A DNA stretch of 64,000 nucleotides from Leisingera caerulea DSM 24564 (lineage in GTDB: Bacteria > Pseudomonadota > Alphaproteobacteria > Rhodobacterales > Rhodobacteraceae): the NCBI RefSeq assembly GCF_000473325.1, contig NZ_KI421514.1, positions 190,340-254,339 of the forward strand, written 5' to 3'. The translations under genes and the position numbers were made by a program. Below, one piece after another: positions 36,180 through 43,365 of the stretch. Below the pieces are notes generated by a model that saw only the letters and a list, made by a program, of their open reading frames with translations, was not told the DNA's origin and did no database searches. Position 1 is the first letter of the stretch. The number at the start of each line of letters is the position of its first letter.

Positions 36180-36214
36180 ACCGGTCGCAGCCTACCCGGT
36201 CACCAAAACAAGGG
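36180..36214 (+). promoter_or_regulatory. preQ1-I riboswitch before queC
   Basis: The 35-base sequence has P1 stem ACCGG / CCGGT, loop TCGCAG... ending in a ligand-binding C (36195-36196 region), and A-rich tail ACCAAAACAAGGG. The segments GGTCGCAG and AAAACAAGGG coincide with the Thermoanaerobacter tengcongensis preQ1-I aptamer as I remember it. The tail GGG is the Shine-Dalgarno sequence 7 bases before ATG 36222, so ligand binding should hide the ribosome site and reduce translation of queC and probably the operon. Confidence 0.85.
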
Positions 36215-36221
36215 TTCAAAA

Positions 36222-36923
36222 ATGAAAACTATCGTTATCTGCTCGGGCGGGCTGGATTCCGTTTCGCTTGCCCATATGGTCGCTGAGGAACATCAGCTGA
36301 CCCGTCTTGTCTCCTTCGATTACGGCCAGCGCCACAGGAAGGAACTCGACTATGCCGCCGCCGCAGCCAAACGGCTGGGCGTGCCGCATGACATCATCGA
36401 CATGAGAGGCATAGGCGCCGCGCTTTCGGGCTCGGCCCTCACCGATGACATCGACGTGCCGGACGGCCACTACGAGGAAGAGACCATGAAGGTCACCGTG
36501 GTGCCGAACCGGAACGCGATCATGCTGACCATCGCCTATGGCATTGCTGCCGCAAACGGAGACGACGCGGTGGCAACCGCAGTGCATGGCGGTGATCACT
36601 TCATCTATCCGGACTGCCGCCCGGCCTTTACTGAGGCCTTTGATGCCATGCAGCGGGCCGCGCTGGACGGTTATGCCGACGTGCGGCTGTATACCCCGTT
36701 TGTGCAACGCACCAAGGGCGACATCGTCACCGCCGGTGCCAAGCACAACACCCCCTTTGCCGAGACCTGGTCCTGCTACAAGGGCGGCGAGAGGCACTGC
36801 GGGCGCTGCGGCACCTGCGTGGAGCGGCGCGAGGCGTTCCACTTGGCTGGGGTCGAGGATCCGACGGACTACGCCGACCCGGAGTTCTGGAAGGCGGCAA
36901 TAGCCGCCAAGGACGGCGCCTGA
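36222..36923 (+). CDS. queC: 7-cyano-7-deazaguanine synthase
   Basis: This 233-residue ATP-dependent enzyme makes preQ0 from 7-carboxy-7-deazaguanine. The PP-loop SGGLDSVSLA is at residues 6-15 and a zinc set of four Cys in SCYKGGERHCGRCGTC near the C-terminus. It is the first gene behind the preQ1 riboswitch and overlaps queD by one base (TGATG). Confidence 0.96.
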   Translation: MKTIVICSGGLDSVSLAHMVAEEHQLTRLVSFDYGQRHRKELDYAAAAAKRLGVPHDIIDMRGIGAALSGSALTDDIDVPDGHYEEETMKVTVVPNRNAIMLTIAYGIAAANGDDAVATAVHGGDHFIYPDCRPAFTEAFDAMQRAALDGYADVRLYTPFVQRTKGDIVTAGAKHNTPFAETWSCYKGGERHCGRCGTCVERREAFHLAGVEDPTDYADPEFWKAAIAAKDGA

Positions 36924-37288
36924 TGTTCCGGATCACCAAGGAGTTCCACTTCTCCGCCTCTCACCAGCTGACCCATCTGCCGCCGGACCACCAATGCGCC
37001 CGGCTGCACGGGCACAACTATGTCGTGGTGGTGGAGCTGGCGGCGAAGGAGCTGAACAGTGACGGCTTCGTGCGCGACTATCACGAGCTGAAGCCGCTGA
37101 AGGAGTATATCGACGAAACCTTCGACCACCGGCATCTGAATGACGTTCTGGACGGGCATTCAACAGCGGAAAACATGGCGAAGCATTTCTATGACTGGTG
37201 CCATGCGCGCTGGCCCGAAGTGGCCGCGGTGAAGGTCTCGGAGACGCCTAAGACCTGGGCGGAGTACAGGCCGGAGGTTGGGCCGTGA
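36923..37288 (+). CDS. queD: 6-carboxy-5,6,7,8-tetrahydropterin synthase
   Basis: This 121-residue zinc enzyme acts on dihydroneopterin triphosphate in the preQ0 pathway. Zinc His residues are in FSASHQLTH and HGHNY, and the active Cys in DHQCARL. Length is normal. It overlaps queE by 4 bases. Consistent with a complete queuosine precursor operon. Confidence 0.94.
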   Translation: MFRITKEFHFSASHQLTHLPPDHQCARLHGHNYVVVVELAAKELNSDGFVRDYHELKPLKEYIDETFDHRHLNDVLDGHSTAENMAKHFYDWCHARWPEVAAVKVSETPKTWAEYRPEVGP

Positions 37289-37992
37289 CCCTGCGCATCG
37301 CTGAAATCTTCGGCCCCACCATCCAGGGCGAAGGCGCCCTGATCGGGGAGCCCACGGTGTTTGTGCGCGCAGGCGGCTGCGATTACCGCTGCTCGTGGTG
37401 CGATAGCATGCACGCGGTCGACAGCGGCTACCGGCGTGACTGGGCGGTGATGGCGCCCGAGGAGGTCATGGCCGAGGTGCGCCGCCTTTCTGGCGGCAAG
37501 CCTTTGACAGTGTCGATCTCCGGCGGCAACCCGGCGATCCAGGACTTTGCCCCGGTGATCGCTTATGGCAAGGCCGAAGGCTACCGCTTTGCCTGCGAGA
37601 CCCAAGGGTCGGTCAGCAAACCCTGGTTTGCGGATCTGGATACGCTGGTCCTGAGCCCTAAACCGCCCTCCAGCGGCGAAACCGTGGACTGGAAGGCCTT
37701 TGATCAATGCCTTGAGGCGGCACAGGGCTGCGGCCAGGCGGTGATGAAGATCGTGATCTTTGACGACAAGGATTACGCTTGGGCCAAGGCCGCCGCTGAA
37801 CGCCACCCGGAGCTGCCGCTGTACCTGCAGCCCGGCAACCCGGAGGTCGACCCCGCCCAGCCGGTCGACTTGCAGCAGGCCACTGACCGTCTGCTGTGGC
37901 TCATCGAAAAAGTGACCGGCGACGGCTGGTTCACCCCCCGCGTCCTGCCGCAGCTGCATGTGCTGGTCTGGGGCAACAAGCGCGGCGTCTGA
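37285..37992 (+). CDS. queE: 7-carboxy-7-deazaguanine synthase (radical SAM)
   Basis: This 235-residue radical SAM enzyme forms 7-carboxy-7-deazaguanine from 6-carboxytetrahydropterin. The cluster-binding CDYRCSWC (Cx3CxxC) lies near residues 32-39, preceded by [20 protein letters not shown]. Overlap with queD indicates coupling. Confidence 0.95.
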   Translation: MTLRIAEIFGPTIQGEGALIGEPTVFVRAGGCDYRCSWCDSMHAVDSGYRRDWAVMAPEEVMAEVRRLSGGKPLTVSISGGNPAIQDFAPVIAYGKAEGYRFACETQGSVSKPWFADLDTLVLSPKPPSSGETVDWKAFDQCLEAAQGCGQAVMKIVIFDDKDYAWAKAAAERHPELPLYLQPGNPEVDPAQPVDLQQATDRLLWLIEKVTGDGWFTPRVLPQLHVLVWGNKRGV

Positions 37993-38008
37993 ACATAGGA
38001 ACCCTGAT

Positions 38009-38473
38009 ATGTCCGACAGCATCTACAGCAACCTGAAACAGCTGGGCGGCGACACCGTCGTTCCCAGCAGCCCGGAAGAGGCGGAGCTGGAGCGCGTCCA
38101 GAACCCGCAAGGTGACGTGGCTTATAACGTGCGCTTCACCGCGCCGGAGTTCACCTCGCTCTGCCCGATGACCGGGCAGCCCGATTTTGCCCATCTGGTG
38201 ATCGACTATGTGCCGGGTGAGTGGCTGGTGGAAAGCAAATCGCTGAAGCTGTTCCTCACCTCCTTCCGCAATCACGGCGCTTTCCACGAAGATTGCACCG
38301 TTTCCATCGCCCGCCGCCTGGCGGAGTTTTTGGAGCCGCAGTGGCTGCGCATCGGCGGCTATTGGTACCCGCGCGGCGGCATTCCGATCGACGTGTTCTG
38401 GCAAACCGGGCCGATGCCCGAAGGCGTCTGGATTCCGGACCAGGGCGTGCCCCCCTACCGAGGCCGCGGCTGA
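38009..38473 (+). CDS. queF: NADPH-dependent 7-cyano-7-deazaguanine reductase
   Basis: This 154-residue enzyme reduces preQ0 to preQ1. The active Cys is in [12 protein letters not shown] (C52), and the E/H set in FHEDCT. It is the short unimodular type. ATG 38009 is preceded by ATAGGAACC; the longer frame from 37958 is not needed. It ends the operon, so product preQ1 can act on the riboswitch upstream of queC in a feedback loop. Confidence 0.95.
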   Translation: MSDSIYSNLKQLGGDTVVPSSPEEAELERVQNPQGDVAYNVRFTAPEFTSLCPMTGQPDFAHLVIDYVPGEWLVESKSLKLFLTSFRNHGAFHEDCTVSIARRLAEFLEPQWLRIGGYWYPRGGIPIDVFWQTGPMPEGVWIPDQGVPPYRGRG

Positions 38474-38496
38474 ACCGGTATTGCAGCAGAGATGAG

Positions 38497-38534
38497 AACG
38501 GCCCGGGACCTGATGGTTTCCGGGCCGTTTTTTT
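38497..38534 (+). terminator. rho-independent terminator after queF
   Basis: A 10-bp GC-rich stem (AACGGCCCGG / CCGGGCCGTT) is followed by seven T. It closes the que operon. Confidence 0.88.
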
Positions 38535-38684
38535 CTGGCTGCCGGCGCAGCTTGCGCGCCATAGCCGCCGCGGGGCTGGTTCGCGCGGGAACCGGTCTTT
38601 CCGTCAAACGTTATGCTTCCAATGCCGCAGGCGCCCCGGCCCCTGCGGCCATCAGCACAGCAATTGCGCGAAAGAGGGGAAGCG

Positions 38685-39605
38685 ATGGCAACGGATTACA
38701 CGCAAGGCGACCGGATTGTCCGGCATTCACCAGCGGGCAGCAGCAACAGCCCCGATGTTTGGGGCCTCTATGAACCGGAAAGCGGATCGGTCCAGTACAT
38801 CTGCGCCGATCCGTCCACACGCAAGGCGGCGCTGATCGACGTGGTGTGGGATTTCGACCCGCAAAGTGCCCGCACTGCCCAGGACAGTATCGACCACGTG
38901 ATGCGGGTGGTCGAGAGCGAAGGGCTAGAGCCCGCCTGGATATTGGACACTCACCCGCACGCCGATCACTTCATGGCCTCCGCCCGGCTGAAGGAGCGCA
39001 CGGGCGCGCCCACGGCAATCGGCGAGAAGACCCGCGAGATTGCTGAACTTTGGCGCGGCTACTACCACATGCCCGAAGCGTTTGATCCCAGCCGCGACTT
39101 TGACCGGCTGCTGGCGGATGGCGACACAATCGCGCTGGGTGATATGCAGATCCGGGTGATGCTGTCGCCCGGTCACACGCTGGGCTCGGTCAGTTATGTC
39201 TGCGGTGATGCGGCCTTTGTCCATGACACGCTGATGCACGCCGACACCGGCACCGCGCGCGCCGACTTCCCCGGCGGCTCCGCTGAGGAGCTGTGGCAGT
39301 CCATCCAGGAGATCCTGTCCCTGCCGGACAACACCCGCCTGTTTATCGGCCATGACTACGGCACCAACGAGCGTGACACCCCCGCCTGGGAGGCCACGGT
39401 GGCAGAGCATCTGGCGCGCAACCCGCACGTGAAGGCCGGGACCCGCAAGGAAGACTGGATCAAGCAGCGCACCGAGCGCGACGAGAGCCTTTCCCTGCCG
39501 GACCGGATGCTGGCAGCCCTGCAGGTAAACCTGCGCGGCGGCCGCCTGGGCGCGGCGGAAAGCGACGGCAATCACTACCTGAAAATCCCTGTCAACAAGT
39601 TCTGA
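38685..39605 (+). CDS. MBL-fold hydrolase, persulfide dioxygenase-like
   Basis: This 306-residue protein has the metallo-beta-lactamase metal set: THPHADHF, GHTLGS, MHAD and GHDYG. With a rhodanese gene 10 bases downstream it resembles ETHE1/Blh-type persulfide dioxygenases that oxidise glutathione persulfide, but activity is inferred. ATG 38685 follows GAGGGGAAG. The open frame begins at 38613. Confidence 0.88.
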   Translation: MATDYTQGDRIVRHSPAGSSNSPDVWGLYEPESGSVQYICADPSTRKAALIDVVWDFDPQSARTAQDSIDHVMRVVESEGLEPAWILDTHPHADHFMASARLKERTGAPTAIGEKTREIAELWRGYYHMPEAFDPSRDFDRLLADGDTIALGDMQIRVMLSPGHTLGSVSYVCGDAAFVHDTLMHADTGTARADFPGGSAEELWQSIQEILSLPDNTRLFIGHDYGTNERDTPAWEATVAEHLARNPHVKAGTRKEDWIKQRTERDESLSLPDRMLAALQVNLRGGRLGAAESDGNHYLKIPVNKF

Positions 39606-39615
39606 GGTGAGACGG

Positions 39616-40002
39616 ATGGCACGAAGCATGAAAGAGATGGTCGAAGACGCCAAGGCGCAGACCGAAACGGCCAGCCCCCGCGAGGCCCATGAGGCGGCCG
39701 CAGCAGACCGCGTGATCCTTGATGTGCGCGAACCCGGCGAACTGCAGCAGGAGGGCACCGTCGCCGGCAGTTTGCATATCCCCCGCGGCGTGCTGGAATC
39801 AAAGGCCGATCCGGACAGCGGCGCCGCCGAGGACTCCCTGACCAGCCGGCGGGACGGCGCGAAAATCTATGTGCTGTGTGCCTCCGGCGCCCGGGCCGCG
39901 CTGGCCGCGCACACCCTTTGCCAAATGGGGTACGACGCCGCCATCATCGAGGGCGGCCTGCAGGCGTGGAAAGACGCCAGCCTTCCGGTTGAAGACGCTT
40001 AG
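39616..40002 (+). CDS. rhodanese-like protein
   Basis: This 128-residue single-domain sulfurtransferase has the rhodanese core VILDVREPGELQQEG and the active Cys loop YVLCASGARAALAA, the second half ending EGGLQAWKDASLPV. It probably carries persulfide sulfur for the adjacent MBL-fold protein. ATG 39616 follows GAGGTGA. An in-frame ATG 9 bases earlier is possible. Confidence 0.88.
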   Translation: MARSMKEMVEDAKAQTETASPREAHEAAAADRVILDVREPGELQQEGTVAGSLHIPRGVLESKADPDSGAAEDSLTSRRDGAKIYVLCASGARAALAAHTLCQMGYDAAIIEGGLQAWKDASLPVEDA

Positions 40003-40342
40003 ACCCGGCGCGCGCATCTAACAGCACATGACAGACTGGCACGGCGCCGCCGCCGTGCTGGCCAAGTTATCTCGGCGCTTGACACCAGGGGCGGCCGCCC
40101 TGCCCTGCAACAGCCGCCCCGCAACCGGAATTCTGCGATCAAATCGAATGCCGTGGCCAGCCGTTATTGTGATCCTTTCTACCGCCAATACTCTTGCAGC
40201 TCATAGCTGCATTACCTTCCCTCCGGTAAAGCAGATGATTTTCCGAAATTTTATTTAAGATTTTATGCAACTTGCACTCTTTGGCGGCGCAGGGGCGTTT
40301 TTCGGGCTATTCGAATAGGAGACTTTACGACAGGGGACCTTA
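40003..40342. other. intergenic region, regulatory content unresolved
   Basis: This 340-base gap precedes the GNAT-like gene. Its distal half (from about 40170) is markedly richer in A and T than the rest of the window, with several TTTT/AATTTTATTT runs, which fits a promoter region or a local transfer boundary. No gene or motif is certain. Confidence 0.4.
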
Positions 40343-41029
40343 ATGAATTCACTCGATATGGGAAAAGCGCTTTCGGGGTACTTGCATACGCTGTCGCAGG
40401 CCGGCCTTCAGGTCGAAATGTTCACCGATTTCGAGAAAGTGCCCGAAACCGCCGCCCTGTCAGGCCGGCAGTTCCAGATGCCGGGTTTCGCGATTGAGCG
40501 CGCCGACCACACCGAGAATTCGGCTTTCTGGCTGTTCCTGAAGGAGAACGGCACCTATATCGGCGGCGCGGCGGCAATGCTGCAAGACTTAGGCCGGGAA
40601 ACACTGGCCGATTTCCTGCTGCGCACTTCACGCCATCAATTCCCCAATGCAGCCGGCGGCGGCGTCGAAAGCGTGGCGGAGCCGCTGGCGCGCGAAGTGA
40701 GCGGGCGGCTGGCCTATATCGGAGAATTGAATTTCCTGCCCGGCCGCCGCGGCAAACGGGCGGAGCGGCTGGCGCCATTCATGCGGATATTCCAGATTCT
40801 GGCGATCCAGAAATGGGATGTGGATTGGATCTATGCCTTCATTCCCGACCGCCACATGCAGGCGCGGCTGGATCTGGTCTATGGCTTCAGCCGGGCCATC
40901 CCCCGCGCGCAGAAATGGCGCGATCCGGAGCCGGAGGTGCGCAGCAGCACTGAATGGTTTGTCGGCTCTTCCCGGCTGGAGATGGAGCACATGCTGCAAA
41001 GCGACCTAGCCGAATTTGATATCCTGTGA
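40343..41029 (+). CDS. uncharacterised GNAT-like protein
   Basis: This 228-residue soluble protein is not assignable to a named family. The central stretch GRLAYIGELNFLPGRRGKRAERLAPFM and QKWDVDWIYAFIPDR resembles the strand-helix-strand core of GNAT acyltransferases, with the beta-4/beta-5 order. Features of LuxI acyl-homoserine lactone synthases (RxxxF, W, E at the N-terminus) are not seen. The gene is convergent with an HTH regulator and overlaps it by 24 bases, and starts after GGGGACC. An acyl- or aminoacyl-transfer role is a guess. Confidence 0.72.
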   Translation: MNSLDMGKALSGYLHTLSQAGLQVEMFTDFEKVPETAALSGRQFQMPGFAIERADHTENSAFWLFLKENGTYIGGAAAMLQDLGRETLADFLLRTSRHQFPNAAGGGVESVAEPLAREVSGRLAYIGELNFLPGRRGKRAERLAPFMRIFQILAIQKWDVDWIYAFIPDRHMQARLDLVYGFSRAIPRAQKWRDPEPEVRSSTEWFVGSSRLEMEHMLQSDLAEFDIL

Positions 41030-41737
41030 AAAATTGGCCACCAGCAGCTTGCCATCCGGCAGGTAAACCGGCGCCAGGACCCGCCGGTACTGCCGGGTAA
41101 AGCGGCGGCCGTTCAGCAGCTTCACGTCAAGCGAGGGGTGGGTGATCACCGGTTCGCCCCGGTTGATCGCCTCGCTGTGGGCCATCACCAGATCGGCATT
41201 CACCTTGTCGCTGAACCCGTTCAGCGTATCGCGCAGCTGGCCGCTGCTGGACACCTCAAAGCAGACGGACGCCAGGCTGTGCGGCCCGGACTGGATCGGC
41301 TGGATGCGGTTCTTTTCCGGATCCGGCGGATCGAACATGTCCACCGTGTGCTGCAGCTGGTCAAACCCTTCCAGGCGGCCGCTGTTGGAAAACCACCAGT
41401 CCAGGAAGTCCTGCAGCGAGACATCGCAGCCGCTGTACTGGCGGGTGCGGGTGGCCGCCTGCATCTGGGCATTGAGAATCTCAAACGCCTTGCTGCCGGG
41501 CCCGCCTGGCTGCCGGTCCGGCAGCAGCTCCAGCCCGGCGGTATCGGACGAAAAGTAGCGGAACGACACCCCGAGCCCGCGCGACAATGCGTCCAGCGTG
41601 CTCCAGCCAATCTCGCGCTCATTCTTAAGCGCGCTGTTAAATGTGCCGTAGGGAATGCCGCATTTCAGCGCGGCCTGCCGGTTGGACAGATTCATATCCG
41701 CAAGCAAAGCGGAGATTTTCTGGTGGATCAGCGCCAT
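41006..41737 (-). CDS. HTH regulator with sensory C-terminus
   Basis: This protein (243 residues from ATG 41737; longer starts at 41776 and 41800 are possible) has an XRE-type helix-turn-helix at the N-terminus (MNLSNRQAALKCGIPYGTFN, about residues 14-33). The remaining 180 residues (DWWFSNSGRLEGFDQ, RRFTRQYRRVLAPVYLP, ending FSQDIKFG) resemble a PAS-like sensory domain, but I do not identify a ligand. It lies convergent with the GNAT-like gene, which it may control or which it may sense. Start position uncertain: SD is weak at each candidate. Confidence 0.72.
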   Translation of the reverse strand: MALIHQKISALLADMNLSNRQAALKCGIPYGTFNSALKNEREIGWSTLDALSRGLGVSFRYFSSDTAGLELLPDRQPGGPGSKAFEILNAQMQAATRTRQYSGCDVSLQDFLDWWFSNSGRLEGFDQLQHTVDMFDPPDPEKNRIQPIQSGPHSLASVCFEVSSSGQLRDTLNGFSDKVNADLVMAHSEAINRGEPVITHPSLDVKLLNGRRFTRQYRRVLAPVYLPDGKLLVANFSQDIKFG

Positions 41738-41900
41738 ATGCCAAAGATCTTTCACATTTTGTGCGACATCTTGCATAATATTAACGTTACAGCAATGCAA
41801 TCTTTACGTGATCGCGCGGAGAGTCATCTGCGCTGAAGCCGCAGGCAATGCTTAGCCGCAGGTGGTTCTGTCAGGAGGGCTGATACTGCAAAGATAACAG

Positions 41901-41986
41901 TGGTGCGGACGGCGGGACTCGAACCCGCACGGCCATAAGGCCAGGAGATTTTAAGTCTCCGGTGTCTACCATTCCACCACGTCCGC
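41901..41986 (-). tRNA. tRNA-Leu (UAA)
   Basis: On the minus strand the sequence folds into a cloverleaf: acceptor stem GCGGACG / CGTCCGC, anticodon stem GGAGA/TCTCC, loop CTTAAAA with anticodon TAA, long variable arm (TGGCCTTATGGCC), T-loop GGGTTCGAGTCCC and encoded CCA. A long variable arm plus TAA identifies tRNA-Leu. Single copy in the window. It starts 110 bases before the TPR gene end. Confidence 0.96.
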
Positions 41987-42095
41987 CAGCGGCACCGTCG
42001 GGCGGCGCCACAGCTGCAGATCTAGCCGTCTGATTTCAGACAGACAATCTGTTTTCGGCATTTGCCGGGATTTTCTGCAACGTGCGGGCGTGCTG

Positions 42096-42701
42096 CTACA
42101 GCTCCACATCCCCGGCTCCCGGCGGCGCCAGCGGACCGCCGGGATCGGCCAGGTAGCGCTCCGGCAGCCAGGGGTTCAGCGCCAGCGCCTCTGCCAGTGC
42201 CTCCCGTGCTTCCTCCAGCCGGGACAGGCCATAGAGCGACAGCGCCCGCCCGCTCATCGCCGCGACATGGCGCGGCGACAGCTCCAGCGCCCGGTCCAGA
42301 TCCCGCAGCGCGGCGGCAAAATCGCGGCGCAGGTAATGCACGAAGGCGCGCTGGTTGTAGCCCTCGGCGTAGGCAGGGCAATAGGCGATCAGCTGATCGA
42401 AATCCTCCAGCGCGCCGAGGAAATCGAATGACGAGCGACGGGTCATGCCGCGGTTCAGGATCTCCTGCGCGCGCTCATCCGGGGCATCGGCCCAGAATTC
42501 CCACATCCGGTTGGCGATCTCGCGCGCCTGCGCCTCGCTGTCAGCCTGCTGGACCTCGCTCAGCAGCCCTTCGAGCGGCGTGCTGTGGTCAGGTGCGGAA
42601 GGGCAGCCGGCGGCGGCGGCTTGCACCGCCAACAGGGCGGCAGCAGCCGCCGCAACACATATGGCCGGACGTCGCGGGGGTCGGAACACAAAGCAAAACA
42701 T
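42096..42701 (-). CDS. secreted TPR-repeat protein
   Basis: This 201-residue protein has an N-terminal signal peptide (about 1-31, ICVAAAAAALLAVQAAAAG) and three TPR motifs (YNQRAFVHYLRRDFAAALRDLD, about 115-170). It is likely a periplasmic protein that mediates protein-protein contacts. No partner is apparent from context. It is located between tRNA-Leu and putR. Confidence 0.82.
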   Translation of the reverse strand: MFCFVFRPPRRPAICVAAAAAALLAVQAAAAGCPSAPDHSTPLEGLLSEVQQADSEAQAREIANRMWEFWADAPDERAQEILNRGMTRRSSFDFLGALEDFDQLIAYCPAYAEGYNQRAFVHYLRRDFAAALRDLDRALELSPRHVAAMSGRALSLYGLSRLEEAREALAEALALNPWLPERYLADPGGPLAPPGAGDVEL

Positions 42702-42768
42702 GCCCCCAATGCTGGCACATTTGCGGTTTCGATCAAGTCACCTGTGCGCGCGCTTCATCCTCTACACA

Positions 42769-43239
42769 CTAAAGCGGCCCCAGCGCGCCGTCTTCCTTGA
42801 CCGCTTCCATCGCCACATAGGTGGAGGTCGAGGAGACATGCGGCAACGAGGAGATCTTCTCTCCCAGCACCGCCCGGTAATCGGTCATCGAACGGGTGCG
42901 CACCTTCAGCAGGTAGTCGAAATGCGAGGCCATCATATAGGCCTGTTCAATCTCCGGCAGCTTGGACACCGCGGCATTGAACTTGGCCAGTGCCGCCTGC
43001 CGGGTATCGTCCAGCTTCACCTCGACAAAGGCCACGTGGTCCAGCCCCAGCCGGATCGGATCGACCAGGGCGCGGTAGCCGGTGATGATACCTTCCGCCT
43101 CCAGCCGCTTGAGCCGGGTTTGGGTCGGGGTTTTCGACAGCCCGATCCGGCGCGCCAGATCGGCGACGGAGATCCGCCCGTCCTCCGCCAGCACGTTCAG
43201 AATCGCCCGGTCGAACCTGTCGATATCAGGAAAGGTCAT
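42769..43239 (-). CDS. putR: Lrp/AsnC family regulator of proline catabolism (PutR)
   Basis: This 156-residue regulator has an N-terminal HTH (ISVADLARRIGLSKTPTQTRL, about 23-43) and a C-terminal RAM effector domain (VAFVEVKLDDTRQAAL). Lrp-type PutR regulators divergent from putA are known in alphaproteobacteria. It is divergent from putA with 126 bases between the starts, which supports proline-responsive control. Binding of proline is inferred. Confidence 0.88.
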   Translation of the reverse strand: MTFPDIDRFDRAILNVLAEDGRISVADLARRIGLSKTPTQTRLKRLEAEGIITGYRALVDPIRLGLDHVAFVEVKLDDTRQAALAKFNAAVSKLPEIEQAYMMASHFDYLLKVRTRSMTDYRAVLGEKISSLPHVSSTSTYVAMEAVKEDGALGPL

Positions 43240-43264
43240 TTGAACTGTCCTTCCGCCCGCCTTT

Positions 43265-43294
43265 TTGACACTTGCCCTGCATATTACACATATT
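43265..43294 (+). promoter_or_regulatory. putA: candidate sigma-70 promoter for putA
   Basis: TTGACA (43265-43270) and CATATT (43289-43294) are separated by 18 bases, about 70 bases before the putA ATG. The region is AT-rich and lies in the putR-putA gap. Only the pattern is seen. Confidence 0.4.
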
Positions 43295-43365
43295 CAGGCG
43301 ATTGTCCCGCCAGAAAGCGTGTATTCTTTGCAAAAGCCCTGCATGTTTTCTGTGGAGTTCCCTGC

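Noticed and set aside
40343..41029. LuxI-type acyl-homoserine lactone synthase
   Set aside because: The invariant N-terminal residues (RxxxF, W, E, D) are not found in order.
41901..41986. tRNA as attachment site of an integrated element
   Set aside because: No integrase, no direct repeat of the tRNA 3' end and no transfer genes nearby.
42445..43365. Long upstream extension of the putA frame (1444-codon total)
   Set aside because: This part is antisense to putR and the TPR gene, has no family match, and a good RBS with a PutA-like N-terminus is at 43366.
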